Assembly (NCBI GenBank): GCA_028583605.1
Contig: CM053336.1
Coordinates: 21,251,004 to 21,315,003, forward strand
Length of the DNA: 64,000 nt
Origin: Dastarcus helophoroides
Lineage: Eukaryota; Arthropoda; Insecta; Coleoptera; Bothrideridae
Direction: 5' to 3'
Position numbers and translations under genes: made by a program. How positions within the stretch are numbered: position 1 is the first letter of the stretch; each line of letters starts with the position of its first letter. This document shows positions 57,184 through 64,000 of this stretch, in pieces. Under the pieces are notes generated by a model. That model was not told the DNA's origin. It ran no database searches and saw nothing but the letters and a program-made list of their open reading frames with translations.

Positions 57184-57429
57184 TTGAAACTGAAATACCA
57201 ATTATGTCCAGTGCAACCAAGAAATATTGAAAAATACAACAAACATTGCTCTAACGCGTTTCGGTAGCCAAGCTATCATTTTCAGAGAGATAAATCTCTC
57301 TGAAGATGATAATTTGGTTATCGAAACGCGTTAGGGTAACCTTTGTTCTGTTTTTTAATCTTTCTTGGTTTCAGGGGACAAGATTTGTATTTCAATTTTT
57401 GAAGATAACCAAGGACCAGTCCGTTCCAC
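57184..57429 (+). mobile_element. Foldback retroposon-like element, copy 3 (most complete)
   Basis: The left arm includes TTGCTCTAACGCGTTTCGGT and AGCCAAGCTATC. The centre is a perfect 9-bp stem (CAGAGAGAT-AA-ATCTCTCTG, 57283-57302). The right arm mirrors the left with TTATCGAAACGCGTTAGGGT, TTTCTTGGTTTCAGGGGACA and GATTTGTATTTCAATTTTTG, and then adds AAGATAACCAAGGACCAGTC, CGTTCCAC and AAAA. The added end is absent from the left arm. Confidence 0.85.
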
Positions 57430-58780
57430 AAAATTTTTGAAATGTCGACATTTTTCAAAAAATTCAGAAATTTACAAAATAGAATTTTTGAAAAGTCGAA
57501 ATTAAAAAAATCGTTAACAACTCAAAAGTTTGAGAAAGGGTCGAAATTTTGATGAAAACAGAAAGTTAAAAAAGCAAAAATTTTGAAATCTAAAGGAAAA
57601 AAAAAGAATGTTCAAAAAAAGTTAAAATTGCGAAATAAAAATAGAAACTTTGGAGTTCAACTTTTGAGGAGAAATCAGAATCTTTCTAAAAATGGGAATT
57701 TGAAAAAAAGTGGAAAGTTAGAAAAGTCGACATTTATAGTAAAGTCTAAATATTTAAAAAGTCGAAATTAAAAAGTGGTTTAAAAAACTTAAAATTTCAG
57801 AAAAAGTCGAAATATTGGTAAAAATAGAAAGTTGAAGTAGAAATTTTTCACTCTGGAAATCTTTTTTAAAAACTTGAAATTTACACAAAATCCAAATTTC
57901 GAAATAAAAGCCAACATTTGAAAGTTAAACTTTTGAGGAAAACTCAGTCTTTTTCTAAAAATGAGAATTTGAAAAAGATGAAAATTTTGAATCGACCCTT
58001 TTTCAAAATGTCGAAATTTACAAAAAAAATAAATGTTTTCTTAAAGTCGAAATTAAAAAAAAAATGTAAAAACTCAAATGTTTCAGAAAAGTCGAAATTT
58101 TGCTAAAAACGGAAAGTTGAAAAAGTAGAAATTTTGAACTCTTGAATTTTTTTTTAATTGAAAACGTAGAAAAAAGTCCAAATTTCGGAATAAAGGTCGA
58201 AATTTTGAATTTAAACTCAGTTAAAGTCAGAATATTTATAAAAATGGGAATTTGAAAAAAGCTGAAATTTTGATTTGTCGACATTTTTTAAAAAATTTTT
58301 ATAACGTCGAAATTACAAAAAAGTCAAAATTTTCAGAAAATCGAAATTAATTTTTTTTAAATTGAAAAGTTTGAGAAGTCGAAATTTAAATCAAGTCAGT
58401 ATGTTTATTTAAAAGCTAGAAATTTTGAACTCTCGAAGTCTTTTTTAAATATTCGAAATTTACAAAAATTATAAATTTCGAAAAAAAGTCGCAGTTTTGA
58501 AGTTCCTCAAAGAGTGGACATCCACAAAAATGTCGAAATTTCGATAACATGTTGAAAATGCGAAGTCGAAATTTTTACAAAATTTAGAAATATTGGAAAT
58601 TTCGAAATGTCGAAATTTTTGAAAAAGTTTTCAGTCACGAATTTTGGAAAAGTCGAAATTTTGAAAAGTTGGTATTTTTATAATCCAAAATTAAAAAAAA
58701 TGATTTTTAAAAAAAAATCGAATTAAAAAATGTTTAAAGTCAAAATTTAAAAAGGTCAAATTTTCGAGAAAGCCTTCCTC
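57430..58780 (+). repeat. AT-rich satellite, plus polarity
   Basis: Units such as AAAAAGTCGAAATTTTGAT and TAAAAATGGGAATTTGAAAA recur at intervals of roughly 230-300 bp. No gene. Confidence 0.65.
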
Positions 58781-59600
58781 TAAGAGGCTCGTGATTCACA
58801 AACATTTAGATGTTGGATTGTAGCAGCGGAAAACAAATAAAACTCGAAGCTCGAAGCGCAATGAGATGCATATTCATGGTTCAAATGATAAAAAATTGAC
58901 AGGTCAAAGTAACTTTCAGATAATCCCGGTTAATTGAACTCTGACTAATTATTGTGCACGACGGATGACGTGACAGTAGCGTAATTTCACTTTCATAAGC
59001 GCATTGTTTAATGGAACATTGACATTGATTCAGTTGGAACCGAACTTGCACCAAATAAATTAGAAAGGTTTGAAAAATTTGGATTCAGCTGTTATCAGTA
59101 TTCAGATCGTTTTTGACGTGAGGAACTCTTGTGCAATAAGTCGGTGGGGGCTACAACCGTCTCTATATTTCGTTTGATCCAAAAATGGATAATTCATATG
59201 ACCTGAGCCTGGCTTTTTGTCGATAGCTTGTCTGCTTGTGTGTGTCTTATAGATATAGCAGATCAAAGGTTGGCAATGTTGCGAAATTGTTTATTATAGC
59301 TAACGATCCCCATCGACCGTTGGCAACTAACCCGACATTTCTGCATTTACATGGATAGTGTACTGCTTTCTTTTGCCAAACTAAACTTGGCAGATATCTT
59401 GTTTGTGCTTCAGCTCCCAAGAGTCTTCATTGGAAATTTTTATATAACGCTGTTTTGCTTCATCACGTCGGTTTATCATCGCGAATGGAAGCTAATTTAG
59501 ATTGACAGCTAGCCCTTTACACGTTATTATCAATGGCGTAGCTAGGAACAATAGGTTCTTATGCAAGAGCCTTTTTCTTAAGTCTTTCCTAAAATGTCCA
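58781..59600. other. Unique island, no gene seen
   Basis: Balanced-composition DNA with stops in all frames. Near its end lies a fragment of the small dispersed repeat (GGCGTAGCTAGGAACAATAG at 59535). It could be regulatory or intergenic. Confidence 0.4.
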
Positions 59601-60060
59601 CTCTACACTCTTACATCTTCAATTGTGTTTTCTTTGAAACATCCTTTTGAAAATTGAATTTTTCTTAGAAATTTCGATTCTTTATTGAAAATTTCGATTT
59701 TTTTCTCAAAATTTCAGGTTTACTCGAGAATTTTTTAAAAAAATTTCCAATATAATAATATCGGTTTCAAACTCGACATTTTTTCTCGAAGTTTAAAATT
59801 TCAATTTCTGCTTTTTTTCATGAAAATTACGCCTTTAAATCCTTAATCAATTCTGTTGCAAAAGTGCTCCCTTTCACCTCCTTGCCCAAAATCTTCATCT
59901 TTTTGTCAAAATTTCAAGTTTTCAGTTTCAATATTTATTTTGTTTTATATTTTAATTTTCCACTTGAAATTCAGAATTTTGAAAATGAATTTGAATTTTG
60001 AAATTCAGAATTTTGATCTTTTAGAAATTTTGATTTTCCTTTTGAAAATATCAACTGTAG
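59601..60060 (-). repeat. AT-rich satellite fragment, minus polarity
   Basis: AAATTTCGATTCTTTATTGA and GAAAATTTCGATTTTTTTCT units, degenerate. No gene. Confidence 0.5.
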
Positions 60061-62830
60061 TAACTGCGCAGGAAAAATTTCACGGGAAAACAACTGGTGC
60101 ATTTCATGGGAAAATAACTGCGAAACGAACCACCAAATACTCAATTTTTTAACGTAACATTAATTTGACTTTGATTCTCCAAGAAGATAATGTTTCGTGG
60201 CAATCAATTGAAATACTGATGAACTATCAAATGTCCAAGGTTTTAGCTCAAAATTATTTTGATCAGGATACTCCATGAGGACATTTGTGAATTTTAAAGA
60301 AGATTTCATGGGAAAACAATCGAATACTGATGAACCACCAAATACCGAACTTTTTGACATAATTTATGTTATTTTGTTTATGATCCTCCAAGAGGACGTT
60401 GTGTGAATTTTAGAAGACTATTCGTGGCCAAACTAATGAAATACAGATGAACTATTAAATGCTAAACGTTTTAGCTCGGAATTATTTTGATCAGGATCTT
60501 GAATTTTTTTACTAATTTTAGGGATTTCAAGGGAAATTAACTGTCAAACGAACCACCAAATACTCAACTTTTTAACGTAACTTTGATTTGCCTATGCTTT
60601 TCCAAGAGGAGAATGTTTCATGGCAAAACAATTGAAATACTGATGAATTACCAAATGTCCAAGACTTTAGCTCACAATTATTTTGATCACGATACTCCAT
60701 GAGGACATTTGTGAATTTTAGAGAAGATTTCATGGGAAAACAACCGAATACTGATGAACCACCAAATACCCAATTTTTTGACATAATTTATGTTATTTTA
60801 TTTGTGATCCTCCAAGAGCTTATTGTGTGAATTTTAGAGGACTATTCGTGGCCAAATAAATGAAATACAGATGAACTATTAAATGCCCAACGTTTTAGCT
60901 CAGAATTATTTTGATCAGGATCTTCCATGAAAACATTTGCTAATTTTAGGGAGTTTATGGGAAAATAACTGGCAAACGAAACACCAAATACTCAACTTTT
61001 TAGCGTAACATTAATTTGCCTTTGGTTCACCAAGAAGAGAATGTTTCGTGGCAAAACAATTGAAATACTGATGAACTACCAAATGTCCAAGGTTTTAGCT
61101 CAAAATTATTTTGATCAGGATACTCTATGAGGACATTTGTGAATTTCAGAGAAGATTTCATGAGAAAAAACTGAATACTGATGAACCACCAAATATCCAA
61201 CTTTCTGACATAATTTGTATTATTTTGTTTATGATCCTCCAAGAGCACATTGTGTGAATTTTAAAGGACTATTAGTTGCCAAACAAACGAAATACTGATG
61301 AACTATTAAATGCCCATCGTTTTAGCTCAAAATTATTTTGATTAGGATCTTCCTTGAGAATATTTGCTAATTTTAGGGATTTCATGGGAAAATAACCGCC
61401 AAACGAACCATCAAATACTCAACTTTTTAACGTAACATTAATTTGCCTTTGGTTCTCCAAGAAGAGAATGTTTCATGGCAAAACAATTGAAATACTGATG
61501 AACTATCAAATGTCCAAGGTTTTAGCTCAAAATTATTTTGATCAGGGTACTCCATGAGGACATTTGTGAATTTCAGAGAAGATTTCATGGGAAATCAACT
61601 GAATACCGATCCTCCATTGCAAATTCTAGAAATTTCGTGGGAAAACGACTGTCAAATGAACCAGCAAATACCAGCAACTTTTTAACGTAATATTTTGCCG
61701 GTGGTTTTTCAAGAAGAGAATGTTTCGTGGCAAAACAATTGAAATAGTGCGAAAACAAGTGTATACAGATGAATCACCAAATACTCGACTTTCTAACATA
61801 ATATGTATTGTCATTTTACGAATTTTATCAGTGGTCTTCCAAGAATACATTCGTAAATTTTAGAGAATTTTCGTGGTCAAACAATTGAAATAGTGATGAA
61901 TTACTTAATACTCAACGTTTTAAGTCTAAATTATTTTGATTAGAATCCTCCATGAGATCCTTTGCAAAATTTAGAGATTTCATGGGAAAACAACTGCCAA
62001 ATGAACCACTAAATACCCAACTTTTAAATATATTATGCATGTGGTTCTTCAAAAGGAGATTGTTTAGTGGCAAAACAATTGAAATACTGATGAACTACAA
62101 CATTTCGACCGTTTTAGCTCAACATTTGCGAACTTTAGAGAATAGATCCTGGCAAAACAACTAAATAATGATGAACCATCAAATACTCAACTGTTTAACA
62201 TAATATGTATTATCATTTTGCAAATTTTGCCCGTGGTCCTCCAAAAGCACATTTCTGAATTTTTAGAGAATTTTTCGTGCTCAAACAATTGAAATACTGA
62301 TGAACTATTAAACGCCCAAAGTTTTAACTCGAGATTATTTTGATCAGGATCCTCCATGAGATCCTTTGCAAATTTTGGAGATTTCATGGGAACCCAACTA
62401 CCAAACGAATCATCGAATACCCAACTCTTTGACATAAAATTTTGCCTTTGGTTCTTCAGGAAGAGTAATATTTCCTAAATTGAAATACAACACTTGTCCC
62501 CTGTCCACCTTTGTTGGTTTTTTTAGTCTTTCTTGGTTTCAGGGGACAAGTTTTGTATTTCAATTTTTGAAGATAACCAAAGACCAGTCCACCAAAAAAA
62601 AAGAAATATTTCATGGCAAAACAATTCAAATACTGATAAACTATCAAGCTTTCAATGTTTTAACTCAAAATTATTTTGATCCGGATACTCCATGAGGACA
62701 TTTGCGAATTTTATAGAATATTTCATGGGTAAACAACTGAATACTTATGAACCACCAAATATCTAACTTTATAACATAAAATTATTTTGCTTTTGATTGT
62801 CCAAGAGGCAATTTTAGAGAATATTTCACT
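60061..62830 (-). repeat. 428-bp higher-order repeat of three 143-bp monomers
   Basis: TGTTTCGTGGCAAAACAATT and variants mark one monomer type at 60191, 60614, 61042 and 61469 (offsets 423, 428, 427). They continue irregularly at 61721 and 62061. Each unit holds three related monomers with endings such as GATACTCCATGAGGACATTT, GATCCTCCAAGAGGACATTG and GATCTTCCATGAGAACATTT. This family is distinct from the TCGAAATTTT satellite. The 63-98 codon frames in it are periodic, not genes. A foldback element interrupts it at 62475. Confidence 0.85.
62475..62604 (+). mobile_element. Foldback retroposon-like element, copy 4, with 8-bp target duplication
   Basis: Inserted in the 428-bp array. AATATTTC at 62467-62474 and again at 62605-62612 flanks it as a probable target duplication, since the uninterrupted array reads AGAGAATGTTTCATGGC at this point. 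The left arm AAATTGAAATACAACACTTG is short; the right arm is TTTCTTGGTTTCAGGGGACA to AAGATAACCAAAGACCAGTC, then CACC and nine A. The palindromic core is missing. Confidence 0.8.
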
Positions 62831-64000
62831 ACAAAACAATTGAAATATCCGAATTGTTACTTTTACAAATTCTGAATGTTTCAAAGTATTTCATTTTTTT
62901 CCCGCATGTTTTAGTATTTTCACGAATTTGCGAGTTAAATACTTGAAATTTCGATTTTTTTTCTCTTTTGGAGCTTCAACTCAATGCCCATTGCGAAAAT
63001 TTGGCCTTTTTTCCCAATACCATAATTTTTATGTGATCTTGTTCCCAATATTTTGACATTTTTCTACAAATTTTGAAGAGAGAGAGAAAAGCTAAAATAT
63101 TACTCTTTTTTTTAATACATCTTCCTCGAAATTTCATGAAACAAATCAGTTTACTTTGGAAAAAAAAGTCGTAATTTCGAAATGAGTTAAGTTTCATGGA
63201 GAAAGTCGTAAATTCCAATTAAAAAATTCTGAATAAAATCGAATTCAGAGAAAAGAAATCGCCACTTTCAATAATATTTCTTCTGCAATTTCGGAAATTT
63301 CTCAAAGGAGGAAAAAAGTCGAACTTTCGAAATTAGTTCAGTTTCATGAAGAAAATCGGAAATTCCAAAAAAAAATGTGAAGGGGAACAAAATCGCCATT
63401 TTTAGTAACATTTGTCTTGTAATGTTAATTTCCCTATTTTACTTATGTCTTAATTTTAGGATTTTCAAAAGAAAGAAAAAAGGCCGAACCTTCGAAGTTA
63501 GTTTGGTTACAAATGGATTTTCAAAAAAAAGTCCAAATTTGAAAAATTTGAGATTTTGAAAAAATCGAAAATTAAAAAAATGACGAAGTTTTGAAAGATT
63601 GTAAAAAAGTCGAAAATTTCAAAATTATCAAAAAAATCGAAATTTTTGACAAGAATTTTTAAAAAAATAAAATTTTGGAAAAGCGCGACAATTTCAAAAA
63701 AATGTATTGATTTTCAAAAATTTCATTTTCCCAAAAAAAATCGAGATTTTGATAAAAATTTGAAAACTAAGAAAGACGTTAGTCTAAAATGTCGAAAAAC
63801 CAGTCTTTTTACAAAATGTTGAAATTTTTAAAAACGTTGAAACTTAAACAAAAAATAAGACGACATTATTAAGAATCGAAATGTTCAATAAAATTTATAA
63901 TTTAAAAAAGAAATAAATTTTCATAGAAAGATGAAATTGTTAAAGGATTTAAAATTTAAAAAAGTAAAATTTTTGAAATGAATCTTGAAATTTACCAAAA
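62831..64000 (+). repeat. AT-rich satellite, mixed then plus polarity
   Basis: From about 63150 plus-polarity units AAAAAGTCGTAATTTCGAA and AAAAAAGTCGAACTTTCGAA recur at roughly 150-bp intervals with the block AGTTTCATGGAGAAAGTCGT. After 63540 the sequence is the simple TCGAAATTTT type. No gene. Confidence 0.55.

Noticed and set aside
60160..62435. Repeated frames beginning MSKSSVFGGSSVFDCFPMKSS and similar as a gene family
   Set aside because: They follow the 428-bp satellite period on a non-coding array, with frame breaks between units.
1..64000. CRISPR arrays, bacterial operons or phage genes
   Set aside because: No spacer-repeat structure of the right kind and no prokaryotic genes. The tandem repeats are contiguous or degenerate eukaryotic satellites.
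1..64000. tRNA or rRNA genes
   Set aside because: I looked for GGTTCGAATCC-like B boxes and long conserved GC-rich stems and saw none. A covariance-model scan would be needed to exclude them fully.

Overview
This is a eukaryotic genomic window, most likely from an insect. The reasons are a DUF4817-type Tc1/mariner transposase, a LINE of the kind often annotated 'craniofacial development protein 2-like', GT-AG splice signals and a very AT-rich background. I cannot name the order or species; a beetle is only a guess from the DUF4817 element. No prokaryotic gene organisation is present. Almost all open frames of 60-170 codons, and one of 525 codons, are chance openings in low-complexity satellite DNA.

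Most of the window is repeat. Five kinds dominate. (1) A degenerate AT-rich satellite built on a core like GTCGAAATTTTCAAAAA (about 17 bp), organised into monomers of roughly 260-450 bp and locally into higher-order repeats. It occurs in both orientations: plus polarity at 1-1018, 21781-23140, 28086-31960, 56600-58780 and 63160-64000; minus polarity at 23331-28020, 41031-49300 and 50876-56560. (2) Strongly pyrimidine-rich arrays on the plus strand at 7690-13803 and 34016-38335. (3) A 4-kb array of 11-bp units, 15880-19975. (4) A 428-bp higher-order repeat at 60061-62830. (5) A 1,875-bp higher-order repeat in two near-identical copies, 50960-54709.

Unique 'islands' lie between the arrays: about 4991-5470, 6076-7690, 13973-14540, 20954-21780, 31961-33760, 38336-40900, 49861-50875 and 58781-59600. 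Two of them hold the only convincing host coding sequence. One is a 41-codon first coding exon at 7312-7434 (plus strand, followed by a GTAAGG donor). The other is a 25-bp microexon at 32211-32235 with a strong acceptor and donor. They join in phase across an inferred 24.8-kb intron that contains the first pyrimidine array, the 11-bp array and much AT satellite. The protein is not recognised. A CpG-richer island near 50.1-50.6 kb may be a promoter or first exon of another transcript, possibly on the minus strand.

Mobile-element remains include an internally deleted DUF4817 transposase (1686-2330, minus), a frameshifted LINE 3' end (38438-38980, minus) and three unrelated short inverted-repeat elements (5935-6075, 15687-15879, 20752-20953). 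The most interesting is a four-copy dispersed foldback family (13804, 30648, 57184, 62475). Its arms are inverted copies of one sequence, but only one arm carries an extra terminal segment followed by an A-rich tail. One copy is inserted in the 428-bp array with an apparent 8-bp target duplication. This mix of hairpin and retroposon features is the best candidate here for something undescribed.
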